From the NCBI GenBank assembly GCA_020284085.1, contig JACEVL010000020.1, positions 651,501-715,500 on the forward strand: DNA of 64,000 nt, written 5' to 3'. The DNA comes from Aporrectodea caliginosa. Lineage: Eukaryota > Annelida > Clitellata > Crassiclitellata > Lumbricidae. The position numbers were made by a program, and so were the translations under genes. The notes beneath the pieces are model-generated. The model searched no databases. It saw only the letters and a list, made by a program, of their open reading frames with translations, and had not been told where the DNA came from. Positions 1-8,614 of this stretch are shown one piece after another (the stretch's first letter is position 1; each line of letters starts with the position of its first letter).

Positions 1-1039
1 AATGACGGGTAGGCTGGTGGTAGTCGTCAAATTGAGGAGGTTGATGATGGCGCTGCGAAGACGTCATGTGATCGTCGACTTGTGTTTGTTGAACGGGTGG
101 ATTGCTGAAGGTCACTCGATGCGGTGTTGGTGAACGTGAACGTTGTCGTGTGGAACTGATGGCAGTAAGATTCGTAAGCTGAAGCTTCTTCAGCTCGTCT
201 TTGACGGCGGCTAGCTCTTGGACTGTCTCGCGTAGATGGCGCTCCGCATCGTGGTGGTCCTCTTGCGACATCTCTGTCAGGCGACCCCATTTTTGTATAT
301 CAGCGATGGTAGTTGGGTCGTGCTGAATGACGTGTTGGCGTATATTGGACCGCAGGCCGTTTAAAGCTACGAGGAAAGTTTGATCGACGGCGACATTCAG
401 TTTCTGTGCAGCCTGTTGCACTGCCGTTAAAAAATCATCTATTGACTGATGTGGCAGCTGTTTCATCTGCCACAGTTCGGCAGCTCGCTTCCAGGCATCT
501 GTCATGCTGGGGCCGTAGCGGTTTTTCAGGACCTCCTTCAGGGCAGCAAAATCGTCGCGTGTGCCTTGTGGCTGTGTGTTGTACCACACCGCGGCACCGT
601 CCTTCAGCAGAAGAGGCAAAGCTGCTAACTTCGCCTCCACGGTCATGGTGCGGAACGTGGCCCAGAGCTCGAAGTTTTTTAGGAACTCTGCCACGTCCTC
701 GTGCTGACGCCCGGTGAACGGTGAAGGCACTAACGAACTGCCGGCCATGTCTGTGTCTGAATCGTCTGACAGATCAGCGGCGACGTCTGGCGATGGTGAT
801 GGTGGTGAGGAGGAGGAGGTGTCAGCTGCAGCGTCCGGATGAACGTTGGGTGTCGGTGATAATGGCCGAAACAGCGGAGTAGGTTGAAGTAGTACTGGTG
901 TCGTGAAGGTGGCGCCCGATGGAGAAGAAGGTAGCAGTACTGATGAACGTGCAATAGGAGGAGACGTTATGGGAGACGGAATGTTCTTACCGGTCCGTAG
1001 AAAATAGCGCCCGCTCGTCCGATTTTCCGGCTGGCTCAT
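1..1039 (-). CDS. gag: Gag polyprotein, partial (cut by window edge)
   Basis: This partial frame starts at ATG 1039-1037 (MSQPEN...) and stays open to the window edge. It carries the proline/serine-rich N-terminus and the capsid-like retrotransposon gag domain (FTGRQHEDVAEFLKNFELW, then a glutamine-rich segment), as in the intact gag at 12623-13963. The part encoding the CCHC zinc knuckle lies beyond the edge. Since differences from the intact copy are substitutions or multiples of three, the frame looks conserved; whether this copy still has pol cannot be seen. Confidence 0.8.
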   Translation of the reverse strand, partial: MSQPENRTSGRYFLRTGKNIPSPITSPPIARSSVLLPSSPSGATFTTPVLLQPTPLFRPLSPTPNVHPDAAADTSSSSPPSPSPDVAADLSDDSDTDMAGSSLVPSPFTGRQHEDVAEFLKNFELWATFRTMTVEAKLAALPLLLKDGAAVWYNTQPQGTRDDFAALKEVLKNRYGPSMTDAWKRAAELWQMKQLPHQSIDDFLTAVQQAAQKLNVAVDQTFLVALNGLRSNIRQHVIQHDPTTIADIQKWGRLTEMSQEDHHDAERHLRETVQELAAVKDELKKLQLTNLTAISSTRQRSRSPTPHRVTFSNPPVQQTQVDDHMTSSQRHHQPPQFDDYHQPTRH

Positions 1040-1171
1040 CGGTTGTCTGGTCTCGGTCGGATGATGATGAGATGTCGCTGCTAGAGAGGAGGGAATCGAT
1101 TTTGGTTCTCCACCAAGTTGTAGCGTAGCTGGTTCGCCCGATGATCGGGGTTTTCGACCAACAGAAGAAAC
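1..1171 (-). mobile_element. Truncated second copy of the Gypsy-type LTR element (gag end plus LTR stub)
   Basis: Reading leftward from 1171, this segment matches the intact element's region 12910-14090 at nucleotide level with scattered substitutions. Only the inner 53 bp of the LTR remain (1119-1171, starting TGTAGCG); at 1172 the match stops and LINE-like sequence starts. Compared with the intact copy, the leader between LTR and gag has a 1-base insertion (near 1101) and a 4-base insertion (near 1056). The only length difference I see inside gag is a 15-base in-frame repeat (intact copy only, near 13800). The element runs off the left edge of the window, so its pol and env are not visible. 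Confidence 0.9.
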
Positions 1172-1300
1172 CGGTAGAGATGCTACCAGAGAGGATTGTA
1201 GAACGTAGAGATGGGGGAAGTCTATTCCACAGGGAGGACCTATGCAGGCAAAGGATCTGGATTGAGCCATTGTGGTCCTAACACGAGGAACAAAAAGTAA
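1172..1300 (-). repeat. LINE 3' fragment (C-terminal RT tail)
   Basis: Minus-strand translation gives a weak form of the motif RSF..GP.LWN.LP..LR that ends many CR1/L2-type LINE ORF2 proteins (here RSFACIGPPCGIDFP). Similar tails occur at 39490-39850 and 48270-48625. The fragment abuts the LTR stub directly at 1171/1172, so one of the two was truncated by the other or by a deletion. Confidence 0.55.
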
Positions 1301-1680
1301 GTAAGTAAGTAAGAATTTTCTTTATTGAGAAGTACTGCAAACGCACAGCACTGTACTTATTTATTGATCCAAGACTGTACCTTTTTTTTGTTTTGAGGCA
1401 AAAACTTTCATAGCAACAAATGTGCATTCTTTTCCTCGAGCAAAGCACTTTGTTCGGTGTGGTAGTCTCATAGCTCTTTAACGTCACGCTTTCATTACAG
1501 AAGACGGGATATATATATATTACTGTTCCCACTAAACCAACTATTCTTACAGTTGAAAGTGATGTTGGCCATGTACGATATCAACAATTATTCGCACTGC
1601 AAGCGCCTCTGATTAGGTTGTACTGTGAGTGGCGCTTTATAAATCCATAAATAGGGTAAGAATAGAATAGAATTATTAGC
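1301..1680. repeat. LINE/SINE 3'-tail remnants
   Basis: A short AAGT microsatellite (1295-1314) is followed by a minus-strand tail (1313-1367) containing TACAGTGCTGTGCGTTTGC and a run similar to TCTCAATAAAGAA, also found at 37868-37915 and in the SINE at 37970-38025. At 1600-1670 a plus-strand LINE end contains the stop context AGCGCCTCTGATTAG and the tail GGCGCTTTATAAAT; the same end is found on the minus strand at 22784-22830. No gene is seen here. Confidence 0.5.
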
Positions 1681-1805
1681 CATGATCTCATAATTTTTTT
1701 CGAGTCTATATTAACCGGATGTAGCTCTCATCGAAACAAACAAACAGCAAAAGGTCACCGAAATCAGTCTCTTTAACTTTTTTTGATAAAAGGAGTAAAT
1801 CGACA

Positions 1806-1925
1806 ATGGGCCCAAGTTCCAAGACCCGAGCATGGGAGTCTTCAGTCCTGGGAATTTAAGTAGTCTATGGTTCGGGGGCTTTGAGGGACCTCAAGACAAA
1901 ATTTTAGAATTCTATAACAAATATT
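1806..1925 (+). repeat. Dispersed repeat, inverted copy at 55.75 kb
   Basis: About 120 bp (starting GGGCCCAAGTTCCAAGACCC) match the reverse complement of 55748-55875 with substitutions. Family unknown. The surrounding 1680-2140 shows no convincing gene. Confidence 0.6.
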
Positions 1926-2143
1926 GATAGACAGCATATGAACAGAGTAATGGAAAAAAACAGGGTATGTGTGGTTTCTGCGATGTATCATTGTTCTGAC
2001 CACCCCTAATGGGCTGCCTAGCAACCTGTCACATAAGCGTCTTGAACTCACTTTTCTTCCTTTTCGTTGGCGCTTGAAACCGTTCTGTTCGATCGTCAAT
2101 TCGGGTTGTCGTGTAGGGAGTTTCTCTGAATTTTTCTTTTAAA

Positions 2144-2260
2144 ATGGCGTTAAATAAATTAGCGATTTTAATTACAATATTACTAATGAAATTGTTGCAT
2201 AGTAGATTCTCAAGTAACTGTCAAAAATTGAACGACCAAGTCCAGGCAATCAGGAAACCA
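2144..2260 (+). other. Candidate signal-peptide exon, unconfirmed
   Basis: ATG at 2144 in a good context (AAAATGG) opens 39 codons with a hydrophobic N-terminal stretch (LAILITILLMKLL) and then a polar segment, ending at a plausible GTAAGG splice donor at 2261. If unspliced, the frame runs on to 2440. No partner exon could be linked, and there is no homology I recognise, so this is only a lead. Confidence 0.25.
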
Positions 2261-2440
2261 GTAAGGCTAACGAAAGTTAAGATGTATGAACGTGATAATT
2301 ACCATGAACTGATGATAATATATTATAGCTGGCTTGGGTCTATTAGTTGGTCAATACTGAGTTATTATACATTTGATAATTTTACTGTGTCTTTTCATGC
2401 AATAGCCTTGCTGCTTTCACAGATGATCAGATTCACATGA

Positions 2441-2753
2441 GAAGGTGAGCAGATAAGACATAAACGGCGCATGACGGATTTGATTTTGATTTGACCTAGA
2501 TTTTGATTTAATGATCGACGGATAATTATTTACGGACGTATTGTCATGACGACGGACGATAATGACGACTGATGGATATAGGAACGGAATTCGGATGATG
2601 ACCGATTGACTGGACGGACGGACGGATTTGATTTGACTTGAACTATTTTGATGGATTTGACGGATTGGATTTGACTGTTGGATGGACGGATTTGGATTTG
2701 ATTTGATTGGACGGGATTTGACGGATAGATGGATTCGACTTCTGATTGATTGA
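2441..2753. repeat. Degenerate GGATTTGA-rich low-complexity DNA
   Basis: Short purine/T-rich words such as GACGGATTTGATTT recur imperfectly through the stretch, which grades into the GATA microsatellite. No gene is seen. Confidence 0.6.
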
Positions 2754-3033
<280 letters not shown>

Positions 3034-3590
3034 TGTAGCGTGGCTGGTTCGCCCGATGATCGGGGTTTTCGACCAACAGAAGAAACGACACTTGGTTGAC
3101 GTTGAGTTGTTTATTCACAGCACCACGAGCACATCTTCCAGCAGCGACACCGACCGACCGAGCTGAGCGAGCTTACCGAGCTTTTCTTACAGTAAAACTC
3201 TACACTTAAGTAGCCTTTCGGTCGGCGTCGCTCTGTCTACATATTTTCACGTGCAGGCCAAACCACAGGCACGATTCCCCTACCTGTGCTACGCACGATA
3301 GTGCATTCCTGCAATGCCTACGCATAGCACAGGTCTCTGCCTTTCCTCTCTGCCTCTGCCTGTCTGTCTGTCTGACTGTTTGTCTAACCGTCTCCCTCTC
3401 GCTCTGTATCTTTGTCGGTGTCCTTCTCTCTACCTCTGTCTGTGTCTGCATGTCAATGTGTCTGTCTGTATCCTAAGTTGTGGGTCTGTCTAGACTGTCT
3501 GTCTGTATACTAAGCTGTCGGTCTGGCTGTCTCTGTCTTCCATCTATTCCTCTATCAAATTCCTGTGTGTGAATCATGCACACCCCTACA
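3034..3590 (-). repeat. 3' LTR
   Basis: 557 bp, same length and apparently same sequence as 14038-14594. A minus-strand AATAAA polyadenylation signal is at 3110-3115. The U3 side is rich in CTGT/TCTG words. Confidence 0.95.
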
Positions 3591-3604
3591 ATTCCTCCTC
3601 CTTC
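3591..3604 (-). promoter_or_regulatory. Polypurine tract
   Basis: On the minus strand GAAGGAGGAGGAAT lies directly against the 3' LTR, the usual position of the plus-strand primer for reverse transcription. Confidence 0.85.
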
Positions 3605-5871
3605 GCAAAAGGGAATCGCACCTGCGATTTCAGCAAAGCAATACCAAGAAAAACACAAAAATTCAACGTCTTAAAGAAATTAAAGGTGCTCGCACTTGCG
3701 ACAAAATTTAAAAGCAAAACATGAAAATGGAAGCGTGAAATGACGATGGCAATCGCCGTGCAAAGATCTTTCCCTACCTAACAGGTTTTGTAAATATGCC
3801 ACCCCCAATGTCCATAACGGGTTGGCGCCATGTATCTATATTTGTAATTAACCCGGCCCAGGATGCATTGGGTCAATTAGGTGCAGGGCGTCGCAGCCTG
3901 TCTTCAAACTGGGTTCTCGTTCGTAGGCATTTCTGCTACAAAACACGCCGACTTCAGACGCATTCCTGCGTGGACATGGATTTCACTAAACTTATGGTAA
4001 GCAAACATAATATACTCGACAATTCAAACTATAAACTACTGTAACTGAATAAAATATAATAACAGTGCAACTGTAAAGTAAAACCTGTCAGTATCAGTTA
4101 GTTAAAGGTACAACTGCGCAATGATACAGTAAACCATGTTTTCAACGTGAAAGTTTATATAGCACGAATGTAATTATACTTCAGTGATTCTGTGATTATC
4201 GTTAAGTTGGTTGTAACAATGCGACGGAACGAATTAATAACATTCTTGGTACGTGATAGTGTCTTCAAATCCAGAAATGCGAGTACATAGAACCGTTAAG
4301 TCTGTGAGTGCTAATAGTTTTTCCTAAGACCTTATAGTACGACAGTTTGCTTATTAAACATAAAATCGTAAACAGTAGCATATATAATTGTTAGTACAAT
4401 AAACACTAAAAAATAGACGTTAGCGAGTAATCAATAAGTATAATGTCGTTTAGCCTCGCTGCAACCAATCGTTTAACACCACTGAACGTCGAAGTTGGTC
4501 ATTTAAAAATAAAATAGCATGAACGAATTAATATAAGACTAACGAGTATAATTTTGCAAATATTCTACACGAAATGTTTATGGTTTCTTGTAGACATACA
4601 GAAATTATCATCATAAAAGATTCATAATCATTCAACGGAGGAACATCAAAATGCGGTAAGACATTGCTTGCTTTCATAACTAGTTAATTGTTGATAACAG
4701 TTTGAATAAGAAAATAGCGCATTATAATACAGTAGACATTTTGCCTTCTATTTTTTTTTTGTCAACTTATAATATTCACAGAAACAGGCTATATATAATA
4801 GAGGAGTGGGTGTTTAGTGGGTCTGTTCTATTGGCGAATTATTATGCTGGGCAGGTATGTTTATAGATTAATACTGGTGTATACAGGGAATATGCTATCT
4901 GAGTAACTTAGTAGACGCCGGCCTAATGGCAAAGTCCGAGCGAAGGCGAGGAGACTGAAATCTAGCCTACATCTGTTAAGAGCTCCTTGTCTAGGGTGTT
5001 TGTAAATGCATACGCCAGATGTGCGTTGATCAGAGAGTCTTGAAAGGTTTCTTAGAATGTACAGCTAATTAACGAAGTGAAGGCTTAGGAGCGCGGGCGG
5101 TCTCTCAGGAATATCGGAGGTGCACTTAACCCTGCCCTGTGGTATGTAGGCCTAAATAACTGGTCAGCGTTTAGAACATAATTATAGCCTATATGTATAC
5201 ACACGTGTATGCTGTCTCATGCACTAAGAAGTAGGCCAGAGTAAATAGGCGAAGTAGAACCGATAAAACATTTAGCTCTTACGATCATAAAGTTTAAAAT
5301 GCTTATTGTATTCTATCATTATCTTGTAGGAATATCAGGATGGAATATACTATGATCTGGAGATTTCAACAATGGAGCCATGCTTTTGAATGGCCTAAAT
5401 CAACGTGGCTATAGTCTATGTGTTGCGCCACTTAGGCGTAATGTCAAACAATTAAACAATAGGTCAGGTCAATCAATAACTATATAAGCATAACACAAAC
5501 GTAAAATAAGGCATAGCATGAGACAAACAAACATATTAATATAGTTAAACATTCAAATATAATCATAGTCAAACCGTTCAATCTAAGTCTTACTGTAGCT
5601 AACTGCTTCAGACAACTAATACATAGTCTTTGCTACAAAGTCTCTTGCAAAATTCATGAGGCATAAATCGAGCACATAATACCAACGCGACATAATAGCA
5701 ACCATAGTTAAAATCACATGAATCCTATTTAGCAGAGGCAACACATTCATAATTGGGAAAATTTCTAATAATACTATTAATAATAGGGATGGTCACTCAA
5801 TCCACACATGCGTCAAAACAGAATGACACAGTTTGATTTTAGGAACGGTTCATGTAATGTAGGCCTATCTG
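3605..5871. other. 2.27-kb non-coding tail of the LTR element
   Basis: Between the env stop and the polypurine tract there is AT-rich DNA without a convincing reading frame on either strand; the longest is an 82-codon plus-strand frame (3796-4044) with no recognisable content. It lies inside the element, so it would be part of the genomic RNA. It could be a regulatory or packaging region, a captured host segment or a decayed extra gene; the sequence does not decide. Confidence 0.7.
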
Positions 5872-8352
5872 TTATTGCCTTTTAGCAGCGAAGGTAGGTA
5901 ACAGACTTGGATAAATTAAAGATGAAATCTCTGTTGCTTCGGGTGGGGGGCGAGCAGTTAAGGCCGAGGCATCCAGAGCAAGAGGCACATTGAACTCTGG
6001 ACCACATATGTTAAGACTAACAGAGTAACGCTTATGAGGGCCAATTATATGTCTGATTCGTGTGGCCATGCAGGGAGAGATACGGATAGCCTGGGGTAAT
6101 GAGATACGCATTTGTGACGGCTTATGCAGTACAGTAATTTCCCACTTGAAATGTAATGTAGGTCGAAGGCAGTGTCTAGAGATGCGAACATGCGATATTT
6201 CGCTTAAGGCTAGAATTTCGTAATCTGCTACAGCATACCGAAGGTGATACCAGGGCACCACAATGCTGCGATTATCATTCATGATGTTAATGGCTAAGTG
6301 AACGCCCTGCGAGCCTGAGAATTTTGAAAACCGCTTCCAGAGTTTCCTAATAAGCCAAGCCAATATTATAATTGTTAAAAGACTAATGACTGTGAGTTTA
6401 AACCAAGCATCGTCAGAGAAGAGCCCTTGAATGGTCTTGGGAGTCGTAGTGATCTGGGAGGGGTATGAGAATATCCATATGGGCGGGATCGGAGTGGCTT
6501 TTGTGAGGCGTGGTAATGCCATAATGATTGCTGAGAGTCGATGAACTTTGACCATCAGATATATATTTGCTATAGTAAGAAAGCTAACAGATATTGCTCC
6601 TATGGGTAAGATATATGCGTTTGCTGCAGTGTAGGTTGTGACGGAGGGGTTACTTAAGTCGTCTAACTGGTCCTGAATAAGGTCTTCATTTGTTTTAAAA
6701 AGAATTTCTCCGTTTTTCACAGCATTCATGGCGCTAGATAATTCTTTTGCTAATAGCTTGTCAGAAGCTCTGTCATTTGCAGATGAGTTCGCGCGGGCGA
6801 TGAAAGAAGGTAAGCGTAGAGTAATTTGTTGAGCGAGGGTAGTATCTGCTTTTAATCTTTCCCAGTCATGTGGAGTAAAAAATTGTTGTAAGATGGCTAA
6901 ATTAAAAGTGTGAGCCACAGTATGTGTGTTGTTGGCGATGATGTCTGTCTGGGGACAGGATGCAGGAAAGAAATAGCCAGGAGTTGTCAACATACATTCA
7001 TTTGGAATTGAAAGGAGACAGGAGCTACAAGCGTCAATTTGGTTAGGTTGTTTATTAGGACAGGTAAGTGTGAAGTTTGAAGGACTATTTTCAATTGCTA
7101 TGCTATTGGGTGTCAAGTAGACAAAAGAGGATGGCTTTTGATTGAGGAGAAGTGTTTCGCAGGTTTCTTGAACGCCGTGTGGGTCATTAAGAAATAGAGC
7201 CATTATGCATTCTCGTTGATTTGTTCGTAGCTGGATATCGACCTTGTTGATAATACGGAAGGAATCTCCAATTTGCAAGGACGGTAAGTCTTGCCAGACG
7301 GCATACATATGGCTGTCGGAATAGATGGCAAAATACTCTGGTAGGTTGGTGATAAGTGTAGCATGCTGATTGTCAGTGCTAATCGCTTTGGGTGTGACAG
7401 TAACCTTGTAGAGATCCAGGTGATGAGGTAATGTAGTAATAGGTATTTTCAAGGAAATGCAAATCATATTACCCTGCCTAATGGCCACGTGAGTATTAGC
7501 TCTATAGAAGTATGTAGGGTCGGAGATTAGGAGGCGTACAGATGTCTTTGTAGTTCTCAGTCGTCTAGTAATTTTTCGTAATGCACTTCTAATGTCATCT
7601 TCGTGTAATAGTGTGGCTTCTAACCTGCCTGCAATGAGAGATTCAACTGACATTAGTAGGCTCTGCATATGTGCTTCGAGGCATGTAAAATTATACAGTG
7701 TTTCCGACATATAAAGGGTAAGCTGCAAAGAGGTCTGGTAATCTAATTTAACAGCTCTTGAAATGTCGGTTAGAATTTGATCCTGACTATCCATTTGTGA
7801 ACTGATGGCGTCCATTCTCTTATTGGTGATACTGGTTGCACTGGCTAAGTTAGTGACGTCTGCTTCGAATTGTCCAAGGATGCGTTGCTGTCGATCCAGA
7901 ATAGTTTTAATACGATCTTGTGCTGCCTGGATGTCTGTATCTCTAGCGACTCCAAACAAAGAATGAGCAATGTCACCTATGAAATTAATGAAGCCTCTTT
8001 TGTTATGTCGTTGCTTGCGTCGTCTGTTTGGTCCACGTCTGAGTGTAGAGTGAATACGTTTCACGAGATCGTTAATTTTCATTTCTGCACGTTGATGTAA
8101 ATCATTTACTGCTGCTAAAATGTTGTTGTTTTCTAAGCAGTTGTTTGAGATCGTTGTATTTTGTACCTTACAGGTAGGTCGCATGTCTTCTGTTATGCGC
8201 CTCAAACTGTTTACTTTAGGTACTTCGATATCAAATGTATGGAGCCAATGGTCAGTACCCACTTCCAGAGAGCCTAGTGGATGGAAATAAACGCCGTAGG
8301 CAGCACGGTTGATTACGACTTCTGGTGTCGCTTGAGTTAGCGCTATTGTCAT
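5872..8352 (-). CDS. env: Envelope fusion glycoprotein, baculovirus-F/errantivirus type
   Basis: Class I-type fusion envelope. The first ATG in frame is 8352-8350, but the frame is open to 8412 and the hydrophobic leader (LILTLYWVMTIALTQA) begins before that ATG. A strong minus-strand splice acceptor (TTTGTTTTATAG, exon start 8393) suggests a spliced env mRNA that takes its start codon from upstream, as known for errantivirus env. Counting from 8412: a basic furin-like site ends near residue 139 (HNKR), followed by a fusion-peptide-like GFINFIGDIAHSLFG as in F proteins, then a coiled-coil region, cysteine-rich ectodomain with N-glycosylation sequons, a membrane segment near 598-622 and a second hydrophobic segment near 670-688. 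About 150 residues follow the second segment, long for such a protein. No break is seen. Confidence 0.88.
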   Translation of the reverse strand: MTIALTQATPEVVINRAAYGVYFHPLGSLEVGTDHWLHTFDIEVPKVNSLRRITEDMRPTCKVQNTTISNNCLENNNILAAVNDLHQRAEMKINDLVKRIHSTLRRGPNRRRKQRHNKRGFINFIGDIAHSLFGVARDTDIQAAQDRIKTILDRQQRILGQFEADVTNLASATSITNKRMDAISSQMDSQDQILTDISRAVKLDYQTSLQLTLYMSETLYNFTCLEAHMQSLLMSVESLIAGRLEATLLHEDDIRSALRKITRRLRTTKTSVRLLISDPTYFYRANTHVAIRQGNMICISLKIPITTLPHHLDLYKVTVTPKAISTDNQHATLITNLPEYFAIYSDSHMYAVWQDLPSLQIGDSFRIINKVDIQLRTNQRECIMALFLNDPHGVQETCETLLLNQKPSSFVYLTPNSIAIENSPSNFTLTCPNKQPNQIDACSSCLLSIPNECMLTTPGYFFPASCPQTDIIANNTHTVAHTFNLAILQQFFTPHDWERLKADTTLAQQITLRLPSFIARANSSANDRASDKLLAKELSSAMNAVKNGEILFKTNEDLIQDQLDDLSNPSVTTYTAANAYILPIGAISVSFLTIANIYLMVKVHRLSAIIMALPRLTKATPIPPIWIFSYPSQITTTPKTIQGLFSDDAWFKLTVISLLTIIILAWLIRKLWKRFSKFSGSQGVHLAINIMNDNRSIVVPWYHLRYAVADYEILALSEISHVRISRHCLRPTLHFKWEITVLHKPSQMRISLPQAIRISPCMATRIRHIIGPHKRYSVSLNICGPEFNVPLALDASALTARPPPEATEISSLIYPSLLPTFAAKRQ

Positions 8353-8392
8353 TACCCAATACAGAGTAAGAATAAGTGTCCGGACAATCGAC

Positions 8393-8412
8393 CCTATAAA
8401 ACAAATAAACAA
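8393..8412 (-). promoter_or_regulatory. Putative env splice acceptor
   Basis: Minus strand: T-rich tract ending TTTTATAG, then GGTCG at 8393, just upstream of the env hydrophobic leader. The 202-bp gap between pol and env (8413-8614) holds no other frame. Confidence 0.5.
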
Positions 8413-8614
8413 GCGCTATATATCTATCCACTCTTGTGATTCCCTAGCATAATCCACAGTCATAGAACTATAGTGGGCTGGTAATAGACTATCACAAGAT
8501 GTGAATACTCCCTATAAAGCATTACAGTATGCTATCATTTCTCTGGGAGGCAATTACTCATAATGTAATTTGATTTACTCTCTGTGGCTTTCAGTGGGCT
8601 ACCAGACTGACTGG

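Noticed and set aside
406..717. Plus-strand 103-codon frame, repeated at 13315-13626
   Set aside because: It is antisense to the capsid part of gag in both copies.
3206..3451. 81-codon frame in the LTR, also at 14210-14455
   Set aside because: Inside U3/R sequence, low complexity at its start, no known domain.
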